A stretch of 64,000 nucleotides of DNA from Struthio camelus (GCF_040807025.1 NC_090953.1:23358997-23422996), one strand, 5' to 3'. Positions 33,703 to 46,280 are shown, numbered from the stretch's first letter. A program made the numbers and translations. Notes: generated from the letters alone by a model not told the origin.

Positions 33703-36700
33703 GCCCTCGCTGGCTTTACCACCGTTGCCTCCTGCCCCCCTTCCCAGCTCACCCAAAGACCCCCGGGGCCACGAGGCAGCCAAAACGAGCTTTGACCTTA
33801 TTTTCCCTTTGCATCTTTCTTTATGTAAAACATAGGCAGCGCCGCTCGCTCTGCCGCGGGCTTATCCGCTTGCGCGAGTCCCGCTCGCCCGCGGACCGGG
33901 GTCCCGCGTGCCGCCGCGGGCTCGGCCGGGGCCGCCGGGCTGCGGCGCCAGCTCCGCAGAGCTTCCCGGGCAGATGGGTCACGGCCGTTTGATATGTGGG
34001 TTTTTTTTTTAAAAAAAAAACAAAAAACCTCTGAGCAGAGATTACATCCTGAAGCTTTAAAGCGCTTTCAAGCCGTCCGCCCCCCGGCCCGGGGCGAGCG
34101 TGAGCCGCGGCCGCAGCTGCCTGGCGCCGGCCGAGCTCGTCTGTGTAAGCGCGCGGGCGGACGAGACGGGCAGCATCGCCGGCCGTTGCCCCGCGGGGCG
34201 AGCAGGCTGGCGGCGCGGCGGGGCGCCCCTGCGGCCCCCCCGGCCCCCGCGCAGCGCTTCGGGACGGCGGCGGCGCGGGCAGACGGGCTCCAGCAGCGCG
34301 AGTCCGGCGCGGCGAAACGCTCGGGGGGGGTTAAAGAGGGGGCTGCGGAAAGCGGGAGCCGGTTTTCGGGGCGATCCTGGCAGGTCCGCGCGGCTTCGGC
34401 CCGGAGCGACGCTGCTGGCGCCGCGGGGCCCCCGGCTCCGGGCGCAGGAAGGCAGAAGCCCCTCCGGCGCCCGGGACCTTTATTTAGCAGGGCACCTGGT
34501 GGCAGAGGTTCTCCAGTGGCTCGTAGGGGCTTGCTCGGACGTGCGTCCCCCCTGCCCGGGCCGCTCGGCCCCCCCGCCGGTGTAATCCGCCTTTCTCCCT
34601 GCGCGAGCTGCCGGCTGCGCTGCCTGGATAGTTCACGTGGGAAACCTGGCTTAAAAATCACGCCTGGAGCAACCAGAAAGGCCGTGCTGGAGCACGGAGG
34701 AGGGATGAAGTGGCGCCCTCCCCCTCCGCTGCCCCCGAAACCTGGCCCTGCAGGTTAGGGAATTATATGGGGGTTTATAATACATAAGGGAGGGGGCTGA
34801 GTCTCTGGTTTAACCCCCCGTGAGTCTCTGCTTTAAGATTTCGGGGCACGTGTTTACGGCAGCGCTGCCGGAGGGCATCGGCGCCGGCAGCGTTTCGGGG
34901 GCTGAGACGCGTCGGCGAGCCCAGCGGGCTGCTTGCTCCTCGCCCGCCTGCGGGTCGCGGCGCCTCCTGAAACAACCCGGCGCAGCAGCAGCAGCTCCTC
35001 CTTCCTTGCGGCCGCTTTCCGTGCCCGTTTCTGGACCCGAGCCCCAGTGGGGCTCCGTTAGCCGGTATGAGGAGGCACCGAGGTGTGGGATGACCTCGAA
35101 ATGTGGGGTGTATCAGCTTTCCCCCCGGCGGCAGGGCTACCCGGCCCCAGCGTGGTATCTCACACCGAGGGCAGGAGGCAGCACCCTTCGGGCCGGGGCG
35201 CAGCAGGGAGCGTCGGCTGGCTGCCGTGCTCCCGGCGACGGCACATGGCCCTCGAGCCGCCCCGCTGTGATTCGGGCCGGGGCATCCGCGGGTGGTGCCA
35301 GGATTCCCGGGAGGGCTCGGTGGGGCGGATGGCAGCGGTCTCCTCCCCGCCGAGACGCGTCCTTGCCGGGAGCAGCGCCGCGGGCGTCACGCTAAAGCGG
35401 CCGGACGGCGAGCCTGACCGGAGCGCTGGTTGCTAAAAACGGGCCAAAGTCCGCGAAAGCTGCGGGGCTTCGTTGGCTGCTAGAGCCCGCGGCCGCCGCC
35501 GAGCCGCTGGCACGGGGCAGCCGCCTGCCTTGGGCAGGAGGCACCGCGAAACGCCCAGCAGCAGCCGCGCGTGGCGTTTTTGGCGTTTTCGGCGTTTTCC
35601 TCTGGCTGCTGCTGCGAGAGGTGTCTGAGCTGCTGCTGCGTCGCTCTCCCCGGCAGCTCGCGGCATCCCTTGTGCCGCCCGGCACCCTCGCTTGCGGACG
35701 GGCTCCCCTTTGCGTGTGTTAATGGTGCCGCTTCCTCTGGCCCGCAGGGAGCTGGCAGAGCTCGGAGGGATCTGAGCCAGGACGTGGCCGTGCCCCGGGC
35801 AGGGGGTCTCAGCAGCGGGCATGGGGGTTGGCACTGAGCGGGCAAGTGACGGGCTCCCCTGGAAACCTTGGAAGGGGATGGGAAGGGGAAATCATGCAAG
35901 GGGTTGGGCCCCTCTTCTTGCAGGCTGTGGGAAGAGAGCTGTGATTTTTCTCCCCCTTTTATGGGGCCGTTTGGGCAGAGCAAGGGCTGCGTGACGTGGA
36001 AACCTGCCTGGGTGCCGAGCGAAGGTCTGGCTAAAGCGCCGCGTATTTCCGCTACAGGGACGGGAGGCCGCTGCAGGGGCTGCCCGGCGCCCAAACGCCC
36101 TTCACCCGGGAGCTGTCCCCCTTTCTCGGCACCTTGGCCCGGGCGCCCGGGGCTGGGGACACGCACAGGCTCCCGCTAGGTCTATGCTCAGCCTAAACCC
36201 CGGGCTGGTTTTGTTTCGAAGGGCTAAGGCGCTGCGGGCCCTGTGTATGGAGACACAGATGCCAATGGCTCTCCAGGCAAGACCGTAGCGTCAGAGGGAG
36301 CTCTACGAGAGAAAGAAATGCATAGACATCTCCGGGTATTTATTCCACCGGTTGTAACAGTACCATGGCACAGGGACAGCATAGTAGGTGTAGACACTCA
36401 AAAGAGCACAGCGCACAGTTACACCACGACAGAGAAGGAGGCATTTCTCCCTTGCGTGCAGGACCTTCCCTCCATCCCCCCCGTTTTCTCTCTTCTCCTG
36501 GAAGACACAAGGGCGCTAGCCGACCGCACGCCGGGATCCGGAGGGCTGCGCGACCGCCGCGCCGCGGGGAAGGGCTTGTGCGGGCGATGATGAGCACCGC
36601 CCGAGCAGGGGTTTTATTCCTGGCTCGGGCACTAATTCAGGCTTTGTCTCGCTGGGCTTCGCCCCCCCCCCCCACTCCCTCCCCAGCCCGGCTCTGCTAA

Positions 36701-37378
36701 GTGGGATCGTATGGCAGGTCCTTCCCCGCCGAGTCCTCCGAGAGACACCGACGGCGCCCTCGAGGGCAAAACGCTTGCTGTTTCTTGCATGGACAGGATG
36801 TTATTTCTTGTGTGCTGGGTAGAGGGGGGGCATTTCGCATTGTGCCTCATCCTGGCAAAGCAAACTGGATCCTCCCCGTCGCTTCTGGGAGGCTCAGTCT
36901 AAACGTGCAGGCGGAGCAGCAGCATACGGCCACCGCTCTGCTGGAAAGCCTTTGACTTCCCGCTTGCTGACGCGGTTCAATAACACGCCAAGGTCGTTCG
37001 GGCTTCGCTTCCCCGCTACCCCCCCCAGCTCCCGCCGATCGCACGCGCTGGGCCCTGCGGCGGGCACACGGGGAGGCCCTGGGGGATGCTGGCTCTTCGC
37101 TCTAACCTCCGGCCGGAGAACAAAACGGAACAAAAAACGGCACGTCAGGGCTACCGGCACGTACGAAACAGGGGCATCTGGGGCAGGGACTCGAGGCTCA
37201 ACATGGCTCTGGATGAGGACCCGGCTCACGCGGGCAAGGGTGACAACATCAGTGGGGTCCCCGCGGCAGACTTCCGTGCAGGCCGCGGCCAGACCCTTGG
37301 CGGCGTCCCCTCCCTTCTCCCCCGCGGGCGCAGCGAGGGAGAGGGCTGTCACGTTGACGGGAGGGGGGCTCAGCCGGC
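33703..37378. other. ULK3-CPLX3 intergenic region / CPLX3 3' flank
   Basis: GC- and CpG-rich sequence with no recognised gene. It has a T/A homopolymer junction near 33998-34025 and three GGCGTTTT-like units near 35573-35600. Minus-strand poly(A) hexamers at 36339-36344 and 36613-36618 are candidate ends for CPLX3, whose 3' UTR must occupy the right part. Reading frames here lack domain or splice support. Confidence 0.6.
36613..36618 (-). terminator. Candidate CPLX3 poly(A) signal AATAAA
   Basis: TTTATT on the plus strand reads AATAAA on the CPLX3 strand, about 760 bp beyond its stop codon. A second copy lies at 36339-36344. Which one is used, if either, is unknown. Confidence 0.4.
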
Positions 37379-39878
37379 TCACATCACGGCGCATTTCTCG
37401 GCCGACTGCTTCAGGTCCTCTAGCGTGGCCGAGGCTTTGTCTTTCAAGGAATCAAGGTCCAGGTTCTGGATGTTGCTGAGCTGCCCGATAACAGAGTTCT
37501 TCTCCTCCTCCTCCTCGTTGTCCTGCTCGATCATCTTGGCCAGCTCTTTGGGCAGCTCCACGTCACCTCCTACCAGCTGGATCTGGTTGTCATCGGTTTC
37601 GTTCTGCAACGGACCAGGAGAAAGTGAAGCACGGGGCACTGAGCTGGTGGGAAAGGGGCCGTCTGGAGGCACAAACGGCACGTGCAAAGCTCACATCGAT
37701 GTTTCTGCCCTCGGTAGGCAGCCCAGGGCCTCGGTAGGCAGCCCAGGGCCTCGGTAGGCAGCCCAGGGCTTTGGGCTGTTTGCGTTGCGATGCCCGCATG
37801 GGTCGGTCCCTCGGGACTCGCAGGCAGGCCCTCGCTGTGTGCCGGGATGTGCCCATGAGCGCTATCACTCCCGCGACTGCTGACCCCGAGGGGACACGGC
37901 AGAGCAGAGCCCACGCGCGCACCAGCGGACCGAGTGAGCAATCGGCCGAGCAAGAGCTGACACGGAAACCGGAGTGTGCCAGCACTATGAATAGGCTTTC
38001 AGCTCATATTTGAGCATTTGGCTGGACAAAGGAGAGGTGCAGGCATGCACTTAAGGCACATGTTTGCTTCGAGACTGTGCCCACCGGAGATCAGATCAGG
38101 GTCAGCTCTGCACCAAGGAGCCACAGGGAGGCTCTGCGAGAGGCAGACCAACTGCCAAGCGGGATCAGTAATGAGCAGGAGAAACTTGTCTAAATATTCG
38201 AAGGGACATCTCAAGCATGAGCAAGCAGCGAAGGGATCGGGGGCCATCTCTGAACAAATCCCCATTTCCCCTCGAGAAAAATCTCCATGATTTCTTCTAT
38301 TCTGCCTGCCTTCCCTTTTGGCAGAAGAAAACAAATCCTCTAGCTTTTTATATCCCGGTAGGAAAACGGGCGTAAGACTGGGGTGTTCATCCAGGTTGGA
38401 CGAACAATTTCAAACAATACGAACAATACCCCTTGGCTTAGCTGACCTTTCGGAACTAAAATTAGCCCAGCTCCAATTTAGAGTATTCACCACCGAGAGA
38501 CTCCGGAAGGCTCCTGCTGAATAAAGGGTGTGTTTGGGGGGAGAAGAGCTTGCGGTAAGTCCAAGAATGGCTGAATTATGGCTGATTAGATTGTTTCTAG
38601 TGAATCACTCATTGGGCAGAAGTTCCGAAAGAGGGATTCAGCCAGAAGATGTTTGCCAAACACCCTGGGGAGGGACAGGGAGGGAGAGCTGGCTAATCCA
38701 CCAGGGAAGGGGCAACTTTGGCTGCACTCGTGGCGACGGGGCAGGGAGTCTGGGGTGAAGGCAGCTCACTCTCATTGAGCTGAAGTTAGGGGGCAAAAGT
38801 GGGGATCAGGCAAACCCGAGGATGTGCGTTAGGGGTCCCACCATTCGAGACAAAGGGAGCAGGGGACCTAGGGCACTCAGGGGCATGTGGGGCAGGAAGG
38901 GGCCAAGAAAAAAGCCAAGAGCTGGGTGAAGGGAGGCTTTTTTGGGTAGCTGATTTGAACTTGGGCTTTGTAGCTCGCAAAGCATCCAGCCAGCGCTGGC
39001 CCTTGCCAGTGGGTCCAGTGCCCTCTGGTCTGCCCCTTCCCCTCCCTGCAGAGTGGGGGTCCCACCTGTCCCCTCGTGGCCCCGTCTGCCTAGCCCGCGG
39101 GAGGGCTGTGCTGGGGCTCTGCTCTACATCCCCGCTCCCGGCACGGCCATACCTTGGGGAGCCGGTACTTGTCTCGGAAGTGGGACCTGAATGTGGCCCT
39201 CTCCGCCTTGCGCTGGGCAAACTGGGCATCTCTTTCCATCCTGTGAACCACAGGGTGTGATTAGTGGTGGCTGATGGCCCCGAGCCCCAAGATGGGGCTG
39301 GGAGCCATGGGGACCATCTGCCCGGTGTATGCCTTCCCCGCTCCCCAGCTTGCACAGGGCAGCGGGGGGCTCTGGGCTCGACCGCGGCCAAGACTGGTGT
39401 TGGTTGGTCCGGCTGGGGGGTGGCCGGGCTCCCTGCAGCCCCGGGGCTCAGCTCATCTCCATTCCCCCACCTGGGGATTCGCCACCTTCCCTGCGAAGCC
39501 CCAATCCCCCCATTTCCTCCCCACAACACCAGCAACATCAAAATGTAGCCTGAAACGAGAAAGCAATCCCATCTCCCGGGCGAGGAAGCGGCTTAAGGGA
39601 TTACAGGGGTTCATTAAACTGCCTCAGGGCCGGGCTGCCCCCCAGCACCGTCTGCCCCCCCCCCGGCTCTGCCTGCCCGCTCCCGCATGCAGGGGGCCCG
39701 AGGCCGGTCGCACTCACTTCTCCTCCACCAGCTGCCGCTGATACTCCTCGTACTCCTCGCGGGTCATGCCCTGCGCCTCCGCCGGGGACTTCTCGCCCTC
39801 GCTCTTCTCTTCGCCGCCCAGCCCGCCCGTGAGGTTCTTCAGCTGCCCCCCCACCATGCTCTTCACCATGAACGCCAT
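37379..39878 (-). CDS. CPLX3: Complexin 3
   Basis: Soluble SNARE-complex regulator of neurotransmitter release, known from retinal ribbon synapses. Coding exons on the minus strand are 39718-39878, 39153-39240 and 37379-37603, joining in frame to 157 aa (human 158). The N terminus starts [15 protein letters not shown]. Exon 2 encodes the central helix ([17 protein letters not shown]...) that lies in the SNARE groove. Exon 3 has an acidic run [10 protein letters not shown] and ends with a CAAX box, CAVM (Cys154). A terminal Met predicts farnesylation, which separates complexin 3/4 from the unprenylated complexins 1/2. Position beside ULK3 argues for CPLX3 over CPLX4. The start is the first ATG of the conserved N terminus. 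Intron 1 (39241-39717) and intron 2 (37604-39152) each contain TAATCC-type homeodomain sites, a hint of retinal control. Convergent with ULK3. Confidence 0.97.
37709..37769. repeat. 20-bp tandem repeat, three copies
   Basis: CCTCGGTAGGCAGCCCAGGG is repeated three times in CPLX3 intron 2 with exact 20-bp spacing (TCGGTAGGCA starts at 37711, 37731 and 37751). Confidence 0.9.
39597..39603 (-). promoter_or_regulatory. Exact OTX/CRX-type TAATCCC site in CPLX3 intron 1
   Basis: GGGATTA on the plus strand reads TAATCCC on the gene strand, the consensus of K50 homeodomain factors such as CRX and OTX2. A second core, TAATCC, lies in intron 2 at 38694-38699. The motif is short; function is inferred only from the gene's known retinal expression. 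Confidence 0.3.
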
Positions 39879-40990
39879 GGCCGGGGAGCCGGGGAGCCCG
39901 AGGAGCCGGGGGTGCCGGGGAGCTGGGGAGCTGGGGAGCCCGGGGAGCCCGAGGAGCCGGGGTGCCGGGGAGCTGGGGAGCTGGGGAGCCCGGGGAGCCC
40001 GAGGAGCCGGGGGTGCCGGGGAGGTGGGGAGCTGGGGAGCCAGGGGGTGCCGGGGTACCGAGGAAGTGGGGTGCGGGGGAGCGAGGGGGAGCGAGTGGGG
40101 AGCCGGGGAGGTGAGGAGCCCGAGGAGCCCGAGGAGTCCCCGGTGCCGGGGAGCCGGGGAGCGAGGGAAGCCGAGGAGCCGAAGTGCTGAGTTACGGGGG
40201 AGCCCGGCGAGCCGGATTGCCGGGGAGCCGGAGAGCTGGGGTACGGCGGAGCAGGGGAGCCGGGGTGACGGGTTACGGGGGATCTCGGGGAACCGGGTCA
40301 GCAGGGAGCCGGGTGCCGGATTACAGGGATCCGAAGAACCGGGGAAAGCGGACTACCAGGGAGCGGGTTACCGAGCAGCCGGGGTGCCCCGAGTAACGGG
40401 AAGCCGGGGAGGTAGGATACCGGGACTGGCAGAGTACGGGGTTACCGGGGAGGCGGGGTGCTGCGGAGCCGAGTTCCCGGGGTGCCGGGTCACCGATGAG
40501 CCAGGGAGCCGGATGCCCAGAGTCCCGGGTTCCCGGGGTGCCCGGGGATGCGTGGTGCTGCCGAGAGGAGCTCCCGACTTCGCGGGGCGCCGGGGCTCAG
40601 CCCGACCGCGCCGCTCCGCCGCCCGTGGCGGGGCCGGGCTGGCCGGGAAGCGGTGCCCGAGCGGCGCGGAGCGGCGCGGAGCGGAGCGGAGCTGCAGCAC
40701 CGCGGCGCGGACAGCTCCGGTGTGTGCGCGGCCGGCGGCGGCACCGCCTCCCGCCCGGCCCCGCCGCCCCGGCCCGGCCCCGCCGCCCCCGGCCCGGCCC
40801 CGCCGCCCCGGCCCGGCCCCGCCGCCCCCGGCCCGGCCCCGCCGCCAGGAGGCGGAGCCGCCGCCCCTCCCGCCCGGAGCACGGGGGCGCCGGGGGCCGC
40901 TGTCGGGGGGAAGGAGCCTGGGGGCTTCCGGAGCAGGGGGCTGCTGCGAGCCCTGCCTGGCCCTGCCAGGCCCCGAGGGTCCCGTACCCC
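39879..40990. promoter_or_regulatory. CPLX3 5' flank: GC-rich minisatellites and CpG island
   Basis: From 39879 to about 40530 the plus strand is a degenerate array of GAGCCGGGG/GAGCTGGGG words. It begins almost at the CPLX3 start codon, so the 5' UTR and promoter must lie in or beyond it. About 40755-40850 holds four near-identical ~20-bp GCCCCGCCGC/CCGGCCCG units. The segment 40560-40990 is dense in CpG and is the best candidate for the promoter core. No TATA box or start site could be fixed. Confidence 0.5.
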
Positions 40991-41460
40991 AGAGCCCGAG
41001 GGTCCTGCACCCTGAGCCCTGCAGGTCTCGCACCCCAGACCCTGAGGGTCCAGCACCCCAAAGCCCGAGGGTCCTTCACCCTGAGCCCTGCAGGTCTCGC
41101 ACCCCAGACCCTGAGGGTCCAGCACCCCAAAGCCCGAGGGTCCTGCACCCTGAGCCCTGCAGGTCTCGCACCCCAGACCCTGAGGGTCCAGCACCCCAAA
41201 GCCCGAGGGTCCTGCACCCTGAGCCCTGCAGGTCTCGCACCCCAGACCCTGTGGGTCCTGCGCCCCAAACCCTGAGGGTCCCACACCCCGAGCCTTGCAG
41301 GTCCCAGACCCTGAGGGTCCTGCACCCCAAGCCCCACACCCCAAACCCTGAGGGTCCTGCACACTGAGCCCTGCAGGTCACAGACCCTGAAGGTCCTGCA
41401 CCCTGAGCCCCACGGGTCCCACACCCCAAAGCCCGAGGGTCCTGCCCCCTGGGATCCCCA
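40988..41460. repeat. 69-bp higher-order repeat made of three ~23-bp units
   Basis: GCAGGTCTCG recurs at 41021, 41090, 41159 and 41228, exactly 69 bp apart. Each 69-bp unit consists of three related ~23-bp pieces with GAGGGTCC or GCAGGTC cores followed by GCACCC. The array decays on the right. Because 69 is divisible by three, several frames on both strands stay open; these are not genes. Confidence 0.95.
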
Positions 41461-44400
41461 AGGGTCCTGCGTGCAGCAGAGCCAGGTGCCGACAGCCCGG
41501 AGGCCTGCGCAACGCCGCCAGGGCGCACACGCGCCAGCGTCTGTCTTGCACCCGTCTCCACATATTCAGTGACAGCCAGAGATGATGCCTCGCTTTTACA
41601 CTGCAATGTGCGCATCAAGGAGCTGCGGATGGAGCAGCTCCACAGGCTAACGGAGCAGCTTTTTCCATTGCGCTCACCGCCCTTTGGGGCTGGCAGGAGA
41701 ACAGACAGGATTTAGTGCCCTATAAAAGCTACATACAGCACACGCGAGTTGCAATTGTTTGTAGCCGTGAAGATCTGAGGGCTGACGTACCCAAAAGCTT
41801 GCCCCTCTCTTTCCTAGTGATATCAATGATATTTATTAGTTAATTCTAATAAAAGCTGCTACACTCCCTTCAAGCGCTGCCTTGCTGTTGTACCAGAACT
41901 GGCCTAGGGACCCATCTGCTCATTGGTCAGTTAAATCAGGAGGCCGAGGAAAGAGCAGGCACTGATTTCCTTGCATAATTCCCACAGCCCCTCTAGCTCT
42001 CCCGGCCCTCGTCCTACCCTGACTCCCACTCCCACTCCTGCTATTCCCTGCAGCCCTATCACAGGCCGTGGGGAGTGAGCAATTAGCGGCATCAGGAATG
42101 GCACCTCCCTTCCAGATGGCCAGCCTGGCTTTAGCATACATTTCTCCCTTTTTTCTTCCCCTCTCATGAAAAATGAGTGCATATCCAAACTCCAATCCTG
42201 GCTTGTGGGAAATCATTTCATTTCCGAAATTTAAAGACAATCTCTGCAGATTAAAATGATGGAGCAGCTGTGAAGGGATAGAATAAAGAGAAAGAGGGAG
42301 GGGGAACTGGCCCATCCTCTCCCTTCCCCCTCCCTCAAGGTAGCACCAGGCGAAACTTTCTCTTAAAAGGAAAGGAAAAAAAATCAACCTTTATTTTGCT
42401 TGGATAATAACCCAGGGTGTGACGGCCACAAACAGGGGTTTGGCAGTGATGCGGGGCCCTCATCAGCCCTCGCTGCTGTTGTGCATCAGGGGTGACTGTT
42501 TGAAGTGACAAAGAGGATTTGCTCCAGGGAAGGTTCTGCAGGGCTATGGCTAAATCCAGGGGAGCGGAGAGCCCTCGACTGATGCCAGGGCCCCCCGCTC
42601 GGCTGGCAGAGCTTTCCAGACGCAACCACCAGCCCAGGAGGGCACGCGGGGAGCACACTCGAGAGGGACAGTGCCTAACTTGATTTGCTGCTGTTTCTCC
42701 TTTTTCTTCCCCAAATTCCTTCGGCTCCGAGGGCAATCCTGACATTTGCTATCCGGATCTTTGGAAATCACCCCGCTGCCTCAGACTGTGCTCACCCGCT
42801 TGTGCAAATTGCCCTTCAGCCCAGGCACTGGGCTGGCCCAAGGGGGACACACATCCAAGGCACAGCTTGGCACAGCTCCAGCGTCGCCCTGAGCACCGCG
42901 CAGCCGCTCCGACACACGCCTGTGGCTGCTGCCGCCCTGAGTCAGTGCTGAGCTGGCTGCTCCTGAGACCTGTCAACTGTTTGAAGCAATGATCTTCAGT
43001 CTTCACCCTGACCTGCAGGCATTTTCCCATGGACAGCCCAGGGAAAGCACATTGGAGCCCACTGACCACGGGCTTTCACAGCCCGCTTAGAAATAGGCTG
43101 AAAGCCCCAGGCGCTCTACAGCCCTCTGATCGCAAACACAGAGTCAGACAAGGGCTGGATGAAAAGAGGGGCAGAGAGAGCAAAAAGCAGCCATGCTATG
43201 CATCTCAGCTTCACTTGTCCTTGGATGTAGGGCAAGTTGGAACATCTGGCCGGGTTAGAGCAGAGTCCTGGTGCGGCGGGTGCTAGGAGTTTCGCTCGGT
43301 CCAGTTTTCTGGCAAAAGCAGCGATTCGGCAGCAGCTGCAGCCATCAGCAGAGGCGGGTGGATCAGGCAAGGCAAGAGCAGCTGCTCGCTTCACACAGCG
43401 GCAGAAATCCCCCCTTCGCCCCCCGGGTCTGCGTGGCTGGACCGGACTGCGCCTGCGAAATCGTACAGCCCATCTCCGGTTACCCGCTTCAGAGCGGGGT
43501 GCAAACCGCAGCCACCTGAAGCACCCGGATCCAGGCGCCTGCTCGGCTCTGCAGAGCTAGGAGACTGCCTCCAGTCCGTGCTGGGAGAGAGCATTAACTA
43601 ACAGCAAGAGACTTGAAGTCAGGACCGATTTTTCCAGCTGGATTAGATGGGTCAACTATTATGTAGCCTCCCTGTCTGAGAAACTAAGAGAAAACAGCTC
43701 CTGATGAGCTGAGCTGCTTGGCCAAAGCAGCAAGGTGAAAAACCAGCACGCGATTCCTGGCTCCCCGGAGGCTCCCCGGAGACCAGGGCAGCTTCAGCGA
43801 CATGTGGTGGGGCACCTCAGGGAAGCGGGGGGCAATAAAGGTCCGAGAGCCCCAGCCGTGACTCCGACTCACGGTCGTTTGTGGCTCAAAGCTGAGCTTG
43901 GCCCACTTACCCTGGGCCTGGGGGCAGCAAGGCTCACTCTCCAGGAGGTGCCCGTGCCCCAAGGACTTTGAGCTTTCTGTGGCTGCTTCCCTCTTCCAGT
44001 CCAGGGCAGATATGGCACTGGTTTGATAAGGATGGAGCGAAAGGCAAAGGAAAGGGCATTTCCTTCTGCAAGGCCTAGGGAATCCTCATGTCCAGCGAGG
44101 TCTTGCAGCCACCAGGTGGTCACTGGCACTTCTCCCCTCTCTTTAGCTCATGTTTTTTCTAGGGAGGCCAGTGTCCCCTCTGGAGGTAGATGGGAGAGGG
44201 AAATGAGAAGTTTCCACACTTCTTGGCTTTGCAACAGGCTTTATTTCTCTCCATGTCACTTGATCTTGTCACTAAGCATGGCTTCATCATCACCTGCATC
44301 CCAAAACAGGAGGAACAGATTCTCCAGTGAAAGGGGCCCTCTGTCCCCCATTTACCGGCGGCACTGTCTCTCGAACCCCTTCCAGTCTTCTCCGCAACCC

Positions 44401-46280
44401 ACATGTCCCACCCCTCCCAGGAGGCTGAGGACGGCTGGTGATCAGGCCCACTGCGTTGCCTCAAGGTGGTTGATTTTCCACTTGCTTTTCTTTGGGCAGC
44501 TGAACTGTTCCTTATCCCTGAAATATATTCAAGTAAGTATGACTCATCCTTCCTCTCAGGACTCTAACCTGCAATAATGAGATGTAAATCCTTGCATGAC
44601 CTATTATATTAGCTTATGCTATATCACACATCTCTGTGGATTAGGAGGGAGAGATGAAACGTTCCCCCAGTAGCAGCCAGCCTCAGACAAGCTGGTGGAA
44701 GTTAAGAGGATCGTTTCTCAGCATTGACACCTGATTTGAATAGCATGCGAGCAGTTGGCTTCCCTTCGCCGTAAGATCTGCTTGCATGATGATAGGGATC
44801 GTTTCCGCTCTTCTTCCCAGGTGACGATGGAGAACTGGCTCCAAAGCCACACTTGGCAGCTGTCTCCTCGACCAGGCTTCGTATGATGCTCCAGAGGGCC
44901 CTGGAGGGGCTGGATATTGCCAGGATTTCCTGGAGTGGCTGGTCCTTGCGGTTATGGAAAAGGTTTTTTGAAAGCCTTTGTGGAAACCTGTTGTGACGTG
45001 GACCTTTCTCTCCCCTTCAATCTCTCTCTGTCTGTCAGGGACCACATGGCGTTGAGAGGCACAAAAAGAACTAGGCCAGCTTGATAGTCTGAGTATCCAG
45101 GTGTTTTTAGCTCCTGTCTCTGGTCTTTCACCTGGAGGTATTGAGACGGGGAGTTCAGAGGCAAGGCCTCATGTATAGGACGCTGCCCCTGCAGCAGAGC
45201 CCTGGAAAGCCGCGTCGAAGGCGCCCCGCGCCCTCCTGTGCCCTCTGCACCGGGCTCACAGCATCCTGCAGCCTGGGCTCGCCCGCCCTGCTGCCACCGG
45301 CGCATGAGTGTGTTGAAGGCAAATCTCACCTGCTGGAGACCTGGGTGCGAATCACAGGCTGGCTGTTTCTGTAAGGGGGTGGGAGGGGGGGTGTCCGTGG
45401 CCTTGACTGGCCACGCAGCTGCTGGCAGACCAGTGACAGCACTGGGAAAGGTCTTCGGGGGCCAGGGAGCTGACGAGAGTCAGCCAGAAATGCAGAGGGA
45501 GGCAAAGATTTAAACCTTTGAAGACCCTGAGAAGGTGAGTTCAGCCCTGGAAAGATGTGCGTGTGCGTGTGTGTGTGTGCCGGAGACACAACGGGGGCGG
45601 AAATGAGGAGTCATTTCTAAATAAAGCAGACAGTGGCTCTGCTGGGAGAAGTCATGCTTACACTTCGGCGTTGATTGTCATTTCTTGTGATCAGGCCAGT
45701 CACTGCCAACACAGGGACCCAGAGGCGCAGCCGTGACCCCGGGCACGCCGCGCCGCCCGGGAACGCTCCCCTCCGCGCTTCCCAGCTGCGGGGCCGGGCC
45801 AGCGGGTCCAGGGCGCAGGCGGTCGGCCGGGCCCCCCAGTGCTCAGGGAAGCGGTGCGCCTGCCCCCTTTTTCTTTTTTTTGGACTGTATCCCCAGCTCT
45901 GCCGGCCTCAGAAGAGGGCTACCCGCCTGCCCTGTCCCGTGCCAGCTCCGCAGCAGAGGTGCCGGCGGTGAGGACCACGGTGACGGATGTCCGTGCCGTG
46001 GCGGTGGCACCTGGACCGGACCCAGGCACTGAGCATCCCGCCAGACAGGCAGCGATGCACGGGGCCGTGGGGCCTCTGTACCCATCGGAGATGATGGTGG
46101 TGACACCGTGGGGAGCGCTGGGCCATCATTGTGTGCCCTTGGACGCTTGGGCGGGGATGGCTGCGCTTGTGACCGAAAACGGGGTTGGAGGGGATCCCCG
46201 CGGGGGCCCGCGGCCCCTTTGGATGAGCAGGTGAAAGGAAACGCTGAGAAGGCAGAAGAGAAACATGGTGCTGGTCAAGC
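41461..46280. other. CPLX3-CSK interval, left part: no gene recognised
   Basis: Mixed unique sequence of moderate GC. It includes an AT-richer pocket at 41700-41870 and a GT repeat near 45557-45581. LMAN1L sits here in mammals, but no lectin-domain exon with splice sites was recognised on either strand. Nothing else could be assigned. Confidence 0.5.

Noticed and set aside
32113-33783. 556- and 423-codon minus-strand frames rich in QQRRGPSRGG / PAEEG
   Set aside because: Direct translation of the 17-18 bp minisatellite. No start context, splice sites or domain; overlapping frames are equally open.
39766-41367. 533-codon plus-strand frame
   Set aside because: It runs antisense through CPLX3 exon 1 and then through two minisatellites. 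The protein is simple-sequence (GSRGAGEPG, PEGPAPQSPR) and the opposite strand is equally open.
43869-44577. Reading frame of 184 codons as a candidate LMAN1L exon
   Set aside because: It has no L-type lectin features, is on the wrong strand for LMAN1L and shows no exon-like splice bounds.
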